Shown here piece by piece: positions 16,011 to 25,062 of a stretch of DNA of 64,000 nucleotides. The translations under genes were made by a program, and so were the position numbers. Numbering within the stretch: position 1 is the stretch's first letter; the number at the start of each line of letters is the position of its first letter. Below the pieces are notes generated by a model. The model did no database searches, was not told where the DNA came from, and was given only the letters and a program-made list of their open reading frames with translations. This DNA comes from JANQRZ01 sp965215165 (GTDB lineage Bacteria; Bacteroidota; Rhodothermia; Rhodothermales; JANQRZ01), in contig CBDCCX010000006.1 in the NCBI GenBank assembly GCA_965215165.1, forward strand, positions 992,001 to 1,056,000. Reading direction: 5' to 3'.

Positions 16011-17087
16011 TCACAGCGACAGGTGCAGCCCGCCGCCAGCGGTGAAGCCGGTGAAGCTGCCCGTCGTGAAGACGAACCGCCCGCTCAGGCCCACCTCGTC
16101 GGTGACCCGCAGGGCCGGGGCCAGCCCGAAGTCGATCAGCCGCTGGGGCTCGGCGAAGAGCGCGCTCTCGCCGTAGCTGCGGAACCGCCCGAGGACGCCG
16201 AGTGCGACGCCCGGCAGCAGCTGGAGCCGGATGTCCCCGAGGAACACGAGCTGGGTCGGCACGGCGGTCTGGGCCGAGAAGGCGTCGTCGGGGACCTGGC
16301 CCTCACCGCGGCTGCGGAAGCGGGCCACGGCCCGGACCTCGTGCAGGCCGAAGAGCACAAGGTATTGCGCCGTCACCGCGACCGTGTTGCCCGGCTCGTA
16401 GGCTACGTCGCCCCACCGGTCGGTCCCGTTGAAGCCGAGCGAGAGGTCGAGCGAGGCCGACGCCGACGGCGAGACCTCGAGGTCAGCTCCGATCGTGACC
16501 AGCACCTCCTCGCCGGGGTCCAGCTCGGTCGCCGCGTCGAGCGGCGCGTAGGGGCCTCGGTACTGGTAGGACGCGCCGAGGCCGAGGGCGAGGCGGTCGC
16601 CGGCCGGGAAGGCGTAGGTGACGGCCGGCACGACGCGCAGGCCCTGCCCGAACGTCGGCACGCGGAGGTCGTAGACGGTCTGCGCCGCAAGCGTGGCGGC
16701 GCGGAACGCGTCGGGCGAGAGCGACTTCGCCCCGGTCGTGGCGTTGACCCCGATGCTGGCAACCAGGCTCCCGGTGCCGATCGGTTGGAACAGGCTCGCC
16801 ACGAGCTGCACGTCCCCGAACCCACCGAAGCGGTCGATCTCGCTGCCGCTCACGCTCGCGTAGTTGGCGTTTAGCCCGAGCGCCACGCGCTCGCCCAGCG
16901 GCAGGTACACCCCGAGCGGCGCGCTCACCTCGGCGAGGTTCTCCCCGTCGTCGGTGAAGCGCTGCACCAGCCCTTCGACGGTGATACGGATGGGCTGCCG
17001 GTCCCCATCTGCATAGAGCGACACCGGCTGCCCGAAGGCGAGCGGCGCGGCGGCGAGGACGGCGAGTAGAGCGACGACTGATTTCAC
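16011..17087 (-). CDS. Putative outer-membrane beta-barrel protein
   Basis: A 358-residue protein from a GTG at 17087, with signal peptide ending APLAFGQ. After cleavage almost the whole length alternates polar and aromatic/hydrophobic residues in beta-strands (ALGLNANYASVSGSEI, ALGLGASYQYRGPY, SLDLSLGFNGTDRWGD). It ends in a short strand, GGGLHLSL, typical of outer-membrane barrels of the transporter or OmpW-like type. It follows the T9SS protein by 13 bp in the kinase/FHA cluster, so the two are almost surely co-transcribed. The function is unknown; a porin-like or anchoring role for the cluster's secreted protein is inference. Confidence 0.7.
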   Translation of the reverse strand: MKSVVALLAVLAAAPLAFGQPVSLYADGDRQPIRITVEGLVQRFTDDGENLAEVSAPLGVYLPLGERVALGLNANYASVSGSEIDRFGGFGDVQLVASLFQPIGTGSLVASIGVNATTGAKSLSPDAFRAATLAAQTVYDLRVPTFGQGLRVVPAVTYAFPAGDRLALGLGASYQYRGPYAPLDAATELDPGEEVLVTIGADLEVSPSASASLDLSLGFNGTDRWGDVAYEPGNTVAVTAQYLVLFGLHEVRAVARFRSRGEGQVPDDAFSAQTAVPTQLVFLGDIRLQLLPGVALGVLGRFRSYGESALFAEPQRLIDFGLAPALRVTDEVGLSGRFVFTTGSFTGFTAGGGLHLSL

Positions 17088-17100
17088 GGCAGGAGGCGGG

Positions 17101-18783
17101 TTAGCGGAGCACGACGAGGCGGCGCGTGGCCGAAGCGTCAGCGGTGCGGAGACGGGCGAGGTAGACGCCGTTGGCTACCGGGCGTCCCGAGGCGTCGCGG
17201 CCGTCCCACGTAGCGGTGTGCGGCCCCGCCTCGGTCTCGCCGTCATGCAGCACGCGGACGCGGCGGCCGAGCAGGTCGAAGACCTCGAGCGTTGCCCGGC
17301 CGCGCTCGGCCAAGCGGTAGCCGAGCGTGGTCGCGTCGGCGAAAGGGTTGGGGAAACCGCCGCCGAGACCAAACGCGACGGGCGACAGCGGCGCGCCCTC
17401 GCTCTCGGACCGGGCGAAGGCTTCGGTCCCGAGCACGAGACGGAACCGGCGCACCGGCGTGTCCCGGTCGAGGGTGACGCCGACCGCCCCACCGGCTGCG
17501 ACGGCTGTGCCCCGGTCGCGGTCGAGCAGCCAGCGGCCGAAGCCTGCCGGGCGCACGCCCTCTTCGGTCAGGTTGAGCGCTGCGTGCAGCGGCCCGTCGT
17601 CGAGCGCACCGGCCGAGGCCGAGACCTCGACGTCCCAGACCGCGCCGTCAGCCGGCTCGGGCTCGAAGCGGTGCATCCACCGGGTGCCGTCGCCGAGCAC
17701 GCTCACGCGGAAGTGCTCGGCGATCAGCGGCGGCTCGGCGAGGTCGCGGTGGTCGCGCCCCGGCAGCGCGTCGGGCGCGAAGCCGACGCGGTTGTGGGTG
17801 TCGCGCCAGAGGCCGGCCTGGGCGCTGAGGCGGACGGTGTAGCTCGGCGGGGCGGTCTTCGCCGGACGCGCGCCGGACGCCTCGCGCGGCGGCACCGTGA
17901 GGGTCACCGTCCGGTCCGTCGGGTTGTTGACGAAGTATCCCTGCCACGGCACGAGGAGCGGTTGGTCCGGGACGAGCTCGACCCCGTCGTAGCCGACCGG
18001 CCGTCCCACGATCCCGCTGGGGTCTACGTCGTCCCACGCCACGGGAAAGGCGAATGGGGTCCCGATCTGATTATAGCCCGGCAGGAGCGTCAGCGTCTGG
18101 GCCGAGTCTGGAGCCGTCGAGATCGCCGCGCCGGTGTCGAACGAGCCGCCGAGCGCCGTGACGAGCCAGAACGCCTGCCCGTCAGCGAACGAGTCGTCGA
18201 GGGTAGGCGCTTCCTCGTACGCCTGGCGCTGCGGGTTCCAGCGCGCCAGCCGCCAGCGCAGCGGGTCCGGCTCGCCGAAATCGTCCGTGAACACGTTGAG
18301 CGCCGCCGCCGTCCCAATGTTGGCCGGCACCGAGACCATCCGGTACTGGCGCGGGGCCAGCTCCACGTCGGCCGCCAGGAACCCGAGGAACACCCGCAGG
18401 CCGAACGGCCGGGCCGCCGGGTCCTCCTCGAAGGGGAACGCCAGGGTCTCCTCGCCGTCGCTGACCTCGCCGTAGACCTCCAGCCCGCGTACGGTCATCG
18501 CCTCGGCCGGCAGCTCCACCCGCACCTCGTCGCCCACCGGGGTGAGCGGGATCGGGGTGTAGGCCGTGCTCCCGGCGAGGCGGTAGAAGAGCGTACCGGA
18601 GAGTCCCTCCCCCTCCAGTCCTGGGGCGGTGATGGTCACGCGGAACGGCTCGCCGACGACGGGGAGCAGGCGGCTGGACTCGATGCGGACCCCTTCGTCG
18701 TCGTAGACCACGATCTGCGCGTGGGCGCGCGGCCCCGCGGCGGCGAGGCAAGCCAGCACGAGGGCGAGGCGAAAGAGCGTCAT
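17101..18783 (-). CDS. T9SS-secreted protein of the kinase cluster
   Basis: A 560-residue secreted protein, ATG at 18783, signal peptide MTLFRLALVLACLAAAGPRAHAQ. The N-terminal part (about 25-130) is an Ig-like or CARDB-like fold (VEPFRVTITAPGLEGEG-type strands). The middle carries a pattern seen in T9SS proteins, RMVSVPANIGTAAALNVF, then LLPGYNQIGTPFAFPV and PWQGYFVNNPTDRTVTL. The C-terminal sorting domain is FlgD-like (GFPNPFADATTLGYRL, VFDLLGRRVRVLHDGE, VANGVYLARLRTADAS). It lies 26 bp after the TPR lipoprotein and 13 bp before the barrel gene. Export by the type IX system is expected; the ligand or enzymatic activity is not visible. Confidence 0.85.
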   Translation of the reverse strand: MTLFRLALVLACLAAAGPRAHAQIVVYDDEGVRIESSRLLPVVGEPFRVTITAPGLEGEGLSGTLFYRLAGSTAYTPIPLTPVGDEVRVELPAEAMTVRGLEVYGEVSDGEETLAFPFEEDPAARPFGLRVFLGFLAADVELAPRQYRMVSVPANIGTAAALNVFTDDFGEPDPLRWRLARWNPQRQAYEEAPTLDDSFADGQAFWLVTALGGSFDTGAAISTAPDSAQTLTLLPGYNQIGTPFAFPVAWDDVDPSGIVGRPVGYDGVELVPDQPLLVPWQGYFVNNPTDRTVTLTVPPREASGARPAKTAPPSYTVRLSAQAGLWRDTHNRVGFAPDALPGRDHRDLAEPPLIAEHFRVSVLGDGTRWMHRFEPEPADGAVWDVEVSASAGALDDGPLHAALNLTEEGVRPAGFGRWLLDRDRGTAVAAGGAVGVTLDRDTPVRRFRLVLGTEAFARSESEGAPLSPVAFGLGGGFPNPFADATTLGYRLAERGRATLEVFDLLGRRVRVLHDGETEAGPHTATWDGRDASGRPVANGVYLARLRTADASATRRLVVLR

Positions 18784-18809
18784 AGCAAATCTCGAACGAA
18801 TCTCAGGAG

Positions 18810-20120
18810 TTAGTTGCCGCCGGGCGGGTCGGGCGGGTCGGGGAGCGGTTCGGTGGCGGTGCCGGTTCCGGTGGCGACCTCGGCTCCTGGGTTGCGGCCG
18901 GCCCCGCCCGGCAGGAAGGCTCCGCCGACGGTGTCGTTGAGCCGGCGGCTGCGGCGTTGGACGCGCCGGCCCCGAGCGGCCTTCGCCAGCGGCGTGGCGG
19001 CGAGCGCCTCGGCGATGGACGCGCCGACCTCCTCTGCGGCGGCCGAGCGCCCGGCGGCGGCGGCGGCGGCCCCGAAGCCCGGGTCGAGCTTCGCCGCCTG
19101 GCGGTAGGCGGTGGTCGCCGGCCCGTAGCGCCCCGCGTCCTCCTCCTGGAGCCCGCGCGCGTAGAGCAGGAACGCCTGGATGTTGCGCGTCGGGACGACG
19201 TCGAGCGCCGCCCGCTCCTGCGGCGTCAGCGGCACCGCCAGCTGCTGGACGACGGCGAGCACGATCTCCCGCTTGAGCTCGAAGAGCCGGCCGAGGGCCG
19301 CCGACCGCGTCTGGAGGTCAGGCACCGGCTCGGCCTCCCAGTCCCACAGCGCGGCGTCGACCCGGAGGTCGCCGTCGGCGACGTCGAACGCGCCGCCGAC
19401 GGCGCGGCCCGCGCGGAGCAGCCGCCCGAGGCGCGGCGTCGTGGAGGCGTCGAAGGCGCGGCCCTGCCCCAGCGCCAGCTCGTCGAGCAGCGCCTGGACG
19501 CGGAGCCGCTCGACCACCTGCAGCGCGCCCAGCCCGGCCAGGTCCGCCGTCACCAGCTCGCTGAGGGCGAGGCCGACCGGCGCGTACCGGGGGTCGCTGC
19601 CGAGGTAGGCGAACGGGAACACCGCCACCGTGGCCGGCCGGGCGGCCGAGTCCGCCGCGATCTCGTCCTCGCGCGCGGCGAAGGCTGCGATCTCGGCGCG
19701 GAGCCGCTCGCGCGTCACCCGCTCGTAGCGCCCCTCCAGCAGCGACCGGAACGGCGAGCGCGGTGACACCGAGGTGAACCGCCCGTAGTACCGGAGGGCC
19801 TCGCCGAGATTCCCCTCGGCCTCGACGACCAGACCGAGGTAGTAGAGCGTCGTCGGGTCGCCCGTGTCCTCGACGTAGGCCTGGCGGAGGTAGGGCTCGG
19901 CCTCGGCGAACTGCTCGGCCTGCGCCAGGAGCGCGCCGAGGTCGCGGCGGGCGCGGACGTCGCTAGGGCGGCGGACGAGGTCGGCGCGGGCGCGCTCCAG
20001 CGCGCGGCCCTGCCCGTCCGGGTCTCCCAGCGAGGCCGGCGCGCACGCGCCGAGGGCACCGGCCAGCAGCAGCGCGAGCACGGCGGAGACGAGGGGCTGA
20101 ATCAGGCAGGAGCGGCGCAT
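18810..20120 (-). CDS. TPR lipoprotein with CsgG-like domain
   Basis: A 436-residue lipoprotein, ATG at 20120, with lipobox GALGAC at about residue 25. Residues about 40-140 form TPR-like helices (GALLAQAEQFAEAEPYLRQA, YYLGLVVEAEGNLGEALRYY). Residues about 160-290 resemble the CsgG/FlgO-like nucleotide-binding-like fold (VAVFPFAYLGSDPRYAPVG, VVERLRVQALLDELALGQG, LRAGRAVGGAFDV). A further TPR lies near residue 325-355 (FLLYARGLQEEDAGRYGPA). The tail is Gly/Pro-rich. It is a paralogue of the next upstream gene (20164-21192), 43 bp away. CsgG relatives are outer-membrane secretion or assembly factors; here the role is inferred only. Confidence 0.75.
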   Translation of the reverse strand: MRRSCLIQPLVSAVLALLLAGALGACAPASLGDPDGQGRALERARADLVRRPSDVRARRDLGALLAQAEQFAEAEPYLRQAYVEDTGDPTTLYYLGLVVEAEGNLGEALRYYGRFTSVSPRSPFRSLLEGRYERVTRERLRAEIAAFAAREDEIAADSAARPATVAVFPFAYLGSDPRYAPVGLALSELVTADLAGLGALQVVERLRVQALLDELALGQGRAFDASTTPRLGRLLRAGRAVGGAFDVADGDLRVDAALWDWEAEPVPDLQTRSAALGRLFELKREIVLAVVQQLAVPLTPQERAALDVVPTRNIQAFLLYARGLQEEDAGRYGPATTAYRQAAKLDPGFGAAAAAAGRSAAAEEVGASIAEALAATPLAKAARGRRVQRRSRRLNDTVGGAFLPGGAGRNPGAEVATGTGTATEPLPDPPDPPGGN

Positions 20121-20163
20121 GGAGACGAGGCGGTGAGAGGCGAACGGGACCAGCCGAGACGGG

Positions 20164-21192
20164 CTAGCCGAGGAGGTGCTCGATGCTCTCGGCTTCCTGG
20201 CGGGCCGCCGCGTAGCTCGGGTCGAGGTCGAGGGCCTCGGTGAACTTGTCGTAGGCCTCCTGGTAGCGCTCCTGCTCGATCAGCTCGAGGCCTTGGGCGT
20301 ACGCGAGGAAGGCCTCGCCCGAGCGCGTCCCGCCGTCCTCGCCGGCCACCTCCACGTCGATGGCGTCGGCGACCTGCGCGGCCAAGTCGTCGGCCAGGTC
20401 CATGAAGTCGCTCCACTTGCCCTCGACCTGCTCGACGAACAGGATCTCGCCGGTCTCGACCTTCACGAGCCGGGCCGTGAGCCACATCTTCTTACCCTGG
20501 ATGATGAACGAGCCGAAGAGCACCGCCGTCACGCCGAGCAGCCGGCCGGCCTGCACCGCCGAGCCCTGGTCCACGACGGTCCCGTCGCGCTGCAGCTCCA
20601 GCTCGCCGAGCAGCCACTGGATGCGCTCGCGCTCGACCACCTTGAGCTCCGTGCCGCCCTGGAGGTGGCCGGTCATCGCCGAGGCGAAGCCGAGCTGCAT
20701 CGGGTCGAAGCGCTCCTTCTCGTCGATCGAGTGGTTGGCGAAGTCCATCACGGCGAGGGTCTTCATGCCTGGGTCCTCGCGCTCGACCTGGTAGCTGCCG
20801 GTGTAGTCCTTGCGGACCTCCCAGTAGAGCCGCTCGAGCGGCGGGTAGCGGATCGTGCCGTCGAGCGAGACGAGCGGCGGCTCGAGCTCGAGCATCCGGT
20901 AGATCGCCTCGCGGGCCTTCTCGTACTCGTTCCGGCTGAGGTAGGTGATGCCGAGGTACTGGAGGGCGCTGCTGCGGACGGCCTCCTCCACGTCGTCGTC
21001 CTTGGCGAGGGCGTCGAAGCCGGGGATGGCCCGCTCGTAGTCGGCGGCGCGGTAGGCGGCGATGGCCTCCCGCAGCAGGTCGTCCTCGGGCGGCTGCACG
21101 GGCTGGGCGCGCGCAAGCTGCGCGGGGAGCGCGAGGAGCACGGCCCCGAGGCAGAAGGCGGCGCGGCGGGCAAAGCGCGTGGTCGGCATCAT
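20164..21192 (-). CDS. Periplasmic TPR/CsgG-like protein
   Basis: A 342-residue exported protein. The first ATG of a double Met at 21192 is chosen; the signal peptide ends LPAQLARAQ. Domains in order: TPR-like helices (AIAAYRAADYERAIPGFDAL, YLGITYLSRNEYEKAREAI), a CsgG/FlgO-like domain (KTLAVMDFANHSIDEKERF, LKVVERERIQWLLGELELQ, QAGRLLGVTAVLFGSF, RLVKVETGEILFVEQVEGK), then a closing TPR (AYAQGLELIEQERYQEAYDK). The DFANxS...VERxRI...LGAxxxxxGS logic is typical of the family. It sits between the PEGA kinase (96 bp upstream) and its lipoprotein paralogue. A role in sensing or assembling envelope components is inference. Confidence 0.78.
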   Translation of the reverse strand: MMPTTRFARRAAFCLGAVLLALPAQLARAQPVQPPEDDLLREAIAAYRAADYERAIPGFDALAKDDDVEEAVRSSALQYLGITYLSRNEYEKAREAIYRMLELEPPLVSLDGTIRYPPLERLYWEVRKDYTGSYQVEREDPGMKTLAVMDFANHSIDEKERFDPMQLGFASAMTGHLQGGTELKVVERERIQWLLGELELQRDGTVVDQGSAVQAGRLLGVTAVLFGSFIIQGKKMWLTARLVKVETGEILFVEQVEGKWSDFMDLADDLAAQVADAIDVEVAGEDGGTRSGEAFLAYAQGLELIEQERYQEAYDKFTEALDLDPSYAAARQEAESIEHLLG

Positions 21193-21288
21193 GGGTTCGG
21201 TCGGCTGAATCAGTAGGGATAGCAGAAGGAGCGCGCGGCCCGTCGTGTACAGAACGGAAGCGCCCCGCACACCGGGCCGGAGGACGCG

Positions 21289-23250
21289 CTACGGTTCTTC
21301 CAGTTCGAAGATAAGGCGTTTGATGTCAGGTCTTACGAGCCCGGCTCGGAGCGTCACCTCCTGGCTCCCCGGCGTCACCCGGAAGTCTGGGTTGCGGACC
21401 TCGACGCGGTAGGTCCCCGGCCCGAAGCGCAGCTCGCGCGGCGCGTAGAGGGACGTGTTGGCCCCGTTGACCCAGATCGTCCCGTACCCCTCCCCCACGC
21501 CGTCGGCGCGGACGACCTGCACGCGGACGACCGTCTCGAAGTAGCACGTGGCCTGCGTCCGCTGCCCGGAGCGGACCTCCACGGTCTCGGTGTAGGGGCC
21601 GTGCTCGGGGTGCTCGCAGCGGACGCGGTGGCGGCCGGGCGCGAGCCGGAACGAGCCGCCGCCGGCCTCGCGCTGGCCGTCGACGAGGACGCTCCCGCTG
21701 CCGGGTTCGACGTGGACGGTGAGCGTGCCTGGGGCCCGGTTCGGCACTGTCTCGGTCGGCTCGGCGGGCGTCTGCTCCGGCGTCTGCGCGCGCGGCGTCT
21801 CGGCTCGGTCCGCCGGCTCCAGGTCGGCCCGGAGCGTCGTCGTCACGTCGGGCTGCGGCACGAGGCCGGTCTGCTGCCACGGGCGGTAGCCGGGCCTCTC
21901 CACGCGGACCGCGAGCGGCGCGCCGGTCGTGTCCCGCCACGTCAGCGGCGTCTCCCCCACGCGCTCGCCGTTGACGAGCACCGCCGCCGGCGACGGCGTC
22001 GAGGTGATCTCCAGCAGCCGCGCCTGCGCCGCCGCCTCGGCCAGCGGCGTGAGCGCGACCTGGAGCGCCACCGCGTCCCGGAAGCTGAGGAGCGTGTCCA
22101 CCGATGCGTAGCCGATGTGCTCGACGCGCAGCCGCGCGGACTCCGACGGGACGGTGCGCTCCAGCGGTGTCCGCCCGATCCGCTCGCCGCCGAGGCGGAC
22201 CACGGCCCCGGCCGGCTCCGAGGCGACCGAGAGCGCCACGCCCTCTCCGCTCGGCCACAGCCAAACGGCGGCGGCGACCAGGGCGGCGGCGACCAGAACG
22301 GCGGCGACCAGGGCGAGGGCTCCGGCCCACCAGCCCGGTCGCATCGCTAGCGGAGGCGGGGCGTCGTAGGGCGGCTCCTCAACGAGCGTCGGGGCGTCGC
22401 GGCGTCCGACCGGCGTGAGCCCCTCGGCCGGGACTGCGGCGAAGGCGGCGCGCATGGCGGCCGCGTTCGGGTAGCGCGCCTCGGGGTCCTTGGCGAGCGC
22501 CTCCATCACGGCCGCGTCCAGTGCCGGCGGGAGGCCGGGCGCGAACTGGCTCGGCGGCGGGAACGACTCCTCGACGATGGCCCGCATGGTGGCGAACTCG
22601 CTGCCGCCGCGCGCGAACGGCAGCCGGCCGGTGAGCATCTCGTAGACCGTCACCCCGAGCGAGAAGAGGTCGCTGCGGCCGTCGAGCGTGGGCGCGCCCT
22701 TAACCTGCTCTGGGGACATGTAGTTGAGCGTCCCGGTGATGCCCTGCGTGACGGTGGCGTTGCCGTCGGCCGAGCGGAGCTTGGCGAGGCCGAAGTCCGT
22801 GATCTTGACCTGCCCGGCGTCGGTGAGCAGGATGTTGCCCGGCTTGATGTCCCGGTGGATGATGCCGACGCCGTGCGCGTGCTCGAGCGCCGCGACCATG
22901 TCGAGCACCAGCGGCCGGGCCTCGGCCCAGGCCAGCGGCCCCCGCTCCAGGCGGTCGCCGAGCGTGCCGCCGGCGATGTACTCCATCGCGATGAAGACCG
23001 GCTCGGCGAGGTGGAGCGCGTAGATGCCCGTGATGTGCGGGCTGTTGATCCGCGCTAGCGCCCGCGCCTCGGCCTTGAAGCGCCGCTCGAAGGACGCGTC
23101 GCGCGCCAGGTCGCGCGCGATCATCTTGAGGGCGACCGGCCGGGCGAGGGCCTCGTCCTCGGCCTTGTAGACGACGCCCATGCCGCCGCGCCCGAGCTCC
23201 TCGAGCACGCGGTAGCCGTCGATCTGCTGTCCGATGAAGGTGTCTGCCAC
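21289..23250 (-). CDS. PknB-type Ser/Thr kinase with transmembrane helix and PEGA repeats
   Basis: A 653-residue membrane kinase, GTG at 23250. The catalytic domain is complete: glycine loop LGRGGMGVVYKA (residues 19-30), Lys42, catalytic loop HRDIKPGN (132-139), DFG at 152-154, activation segment ending SPE at 179-181. All residues for ATP and Mg binding are present and it is of the RD class. A membrane helix follows at about 306-333. The outer part has at least two clear PEGA modules (SEPAGAVVRLGGERIGRTPL; TPSPAAVLVNGERVGETPL) and two further PEGA-like modules to the end. PEGA domains bind surface glycans or proteins, so this looks like a receptor kinase. Two FHA proteins directly upstream are probable phospho-Thr readers of it. 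Confidence 0.93.
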   Translation of the reverse strand: MADTFIGQQIDGYRVLEELGRGGMGVVYKAEDEALARPVALKMIARDLARDASFERRFKAEARALARINSPHITGIYALHLAEPVFIAMEYIAGGTLGDRLERGPLAWAEARPLVLDMVAALEHAHGVGIIHRDIKPGNILLTDAGQVKITDFGLAKLRSADGNATVTQGITGTLNYMSPEQVKGAPTLDGRSDLFSLGVTVYEMLTGRLPFARGGSEFATMRAIVEESFPPPSQFAPGLPPALDAAVMEALAKDPEARYPNAAAMRAAFAAVPAEGLTPVGRRDAPTLVEEPPYDAPPPLAMRPGWWAGALALVAAVLVAAALVAAAVWLWPSGEGVALSVASEPAGAVVRLGGERIGRTPLERTVPSESARLRVEHIGYASVDTLLSFRDAVALQVALTPLAEAAAQARLLEITSTPSPAAVLVNGERVGETPLTWRDTTGAPLAVRVERPGYRPWQQTGLVPQPDVTTTLRADLEPADRAETPRAQTPEQTPAEPTETVPNRAPGTLTVHVEPGSGSVLVDGQREAGGGSFRLAPGRHRVRCEHPEHGPYTETVEVRSGQRTQATCYFETVVRVQVVRADGVGEGYGTIWVNGANTSLYAPRELRFGPGTYRVEVRNPDFRVTPGSQEVTLRAGLVRPDIKRLIFELEEP

Positions 23251-23325
23251 GGGTGCTCAGTGAAGCGCGAAGGGACCTGGCGCAAGGATGCCTGCAGCGC
23301 GGCCCCGAGCCGACGAAACCGCGCC

Positions 23326-24999
23326 CTACGTTTCAGCCCGCCCCGACGCCCCCTGCTCCATGTACGGCTGGAGGGGGTTGTCGAAGTCGAACCCGAAGAG
23401 CCGCGGGTTCTGCCCGACGACCGCTGCGGCAAAGATATGCAGAACATAGTCTTTTGTCTGCTCGGGCATTCGGTCCCGGTACTCGTTCAGGAAGCGCCAG
23501 TAGGTGCGGTCCTGCGGGGTTTCGGGGACGCCCTCGAAGAGGTCGCGGCGGACCACCGCGGTGTGGCTCTCGAGCCGGTCGAGCCGGGGGGCGACGCGGT
23601 GCTCGCCCCAGTTGTAGGACGCCATCACGAGCAGGCCCGACGCCTGGGCCAACTCGGTGTAGATCGCCAGCAGGTAGCGCGCGGCGGCGTCGGTGGCCTT
23701 GGCGAAGTCGCACCGCTCGTCGTCCAGGTCGCGGACCCGCTGGTCCTCGCGGGGGCCGGGGTTGAGGCCGTAGGCGCGGGCCGTGGACGGGATGAACTGC
23801 CACATCCCCTTGGCGATGCCCCAGTTGGTCGGCGGGCCCGAGACGCAGGCGTCGAAGTCGCTCTCCTGGAGGGCGAGGTAGAAGAACTCGGGTGGCAGGC
23901 CGTAGTCGACGAGCGTGCGGACGATGACGGGCGTGTAGCCGTTTGCCTCGGCGCGCTGGACGGCGTTCTCGAAGCGGTCCGAGCGCGTCCACTCCGCGAT
24001 CACGCCCTGGACCTCGCGCACGAAGCCGGCCGGGATCGAGAACTCGCTCTCGTTGAAGATGCGCGCCACGCGGTAGATCTCCTGCTCCTGGTCGGTGAGC
24101 GAGCGGTACAGGCCCAGCTCGCGGACGCGGCCGGCGTAGAGCTGCGCCCGACTGCGGCGGCTCGCCTCGAGGCCGGCGAGCTGCGCCTCGATGTCCACGC
24201 CCTGCTCCTCGATCACCACGCGGAGCTGCGCCGCCTGGAGGTCCTGCTCCTTCATCTGGAAGAACAGCGCCTCGGCCGACCCGCGCAGGCGCGAGACCTC
24301 GACTTGCTTCCAGAGCGCGAACCCGATGGCGGCCACCAGCAGCGCCGCCACCGCCCCGATGACGCGGCCGTAGCTGCGCTTCTGCTTCTGCTGCACCTCC
24401 TGGTATGCCTGGCGGATCATCATCGTCCGCTCGCCCGCCGGGCCGCCGTCCTCGTCGAAGTAGCGCCGGATCACCTGGCTCACCGACGGGTCTGGGCCGC
24501 TCGGAGCCGAGGGCCCTTCCGCGCTCACCGTCTTCGGCGGCTCTTCCGACGGCGGGGGCTCTTCCGATGGCGGGGGCGTGGGCCTCGGCCGTTGTGCCTC
24601 GGTGCGCTCGGCCCGCCGCGCCTCGGTCGTGCCCGCGCGAAACGCGGTATCGATCGCACGCGGGACCGCTTCGGTCGCGCCTCCCACCTCGAGCCGGACG
24701 AACGGCCCTTCCTGCCCGAGCCGCACCGTGGTCCGCCGGCCCAGCGCCACGCGCTCGACGCGCTCGCCGTCCTGATAAGTCCCGTTCGTGCTCCCGGCAT
24801 CGCGCAGCACCCAGCCGCCATCCTCGAACACGACCTCCGCATGGATCCGGCTGACGCGGCCGGAGTCGACGTGGAGCGTGGCCTCCATGCCGCGCCCGAT
24901 CGTGAACGGCTCCGTGAAGGCGCGGTCGAGGCCGGGCACGGACGTGCCCTCCACGTGCACGCGCACGGCGGGTCGCACGGGGAGGTCAGGCGAAGGCAC
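23326..24999 (-). CDS. FHA domain fused through a membrane helix to a lytic transglycosylase
   Basis: A 557-residue fusion, GTG at 24999. Residues about 10-105 are an FHA phospho-Thr-binding domain with the key residues in FTIGRG, SRIHAEV and STNGTY. A Pro/Glu-rich linker (about 138-175) leads to one membrane helix (about 212-230), then a predicted coiled coil (about 235-285). The periplasmic part (about 340-500) is an SLT transglycosylase: LALQES with catalytic Glu379, AKGMWQFIPSTARAYGL, and MASYNWGEH. The enzyme class cleaves peptidoglycan to 1,6-anhydro-muropeptides. The topology puts a phosphopeptide reader in the cytoplasm and a wall-cutting enzyme in the periplasm, next to a membrane kinase 75 bp downstream. 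Control of wall cleavage by phosphorylation is inference. Confidence 0.9.
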   Translation of the reverse strand: MPSPDLPVRPAVRVHVEGTSVPGLDRAFTEPFTIGRGMEATLHVDSGRVSRIHAEVVFEDGGWVLRDAGSTNGTYQDGERVERVALGRRTTVRLGQEGPFVRLEVGGATEAVPRAIDTAFRAGTTEARRAERTEAQRPRPTPPPSEEPPPSEEPPKTVSAEGPSAPSGPDPSVSQVIRRYFDEDGGPAGERTMMIRQAYQEVQQKQKRSYGRVIGAVAALLVAAIGFALWKQVEVSRLRGSAEALFFQMKEQDLQAAQLRVVIEEQGVDIEAQLAGLEASRRSRAQLYAGRVRELGLYRSLTDQEQEIYRVARIFNESEFSIPAGFVREVQGVIAEWTRSDRFENAVQRAEANGYTPVIVRTLVDYGLPPEFFYLALQESDFDACVSGPPTNWGIAKGMWQFIPSTARAYGLNPGPREDQRVRDLDDERCDFAKATDAAARYLLAIYTELAQASGLLVMASYNWGEHRVAPRLDRLESHTAVVRRDLFEGVPETPQDRTYWRFLNEYRDRMPEQTKDYVLHIFAAAVVGQNPRLFGFDFDNPLQPYMEQGASGRAET

Positions 25000-25062
25000 G
25001 GAGTCGAGGAGGGCGCGTGGTCGGGGGCACGGACGGAGGACTAGTGTTACGGAGAACCAGTG

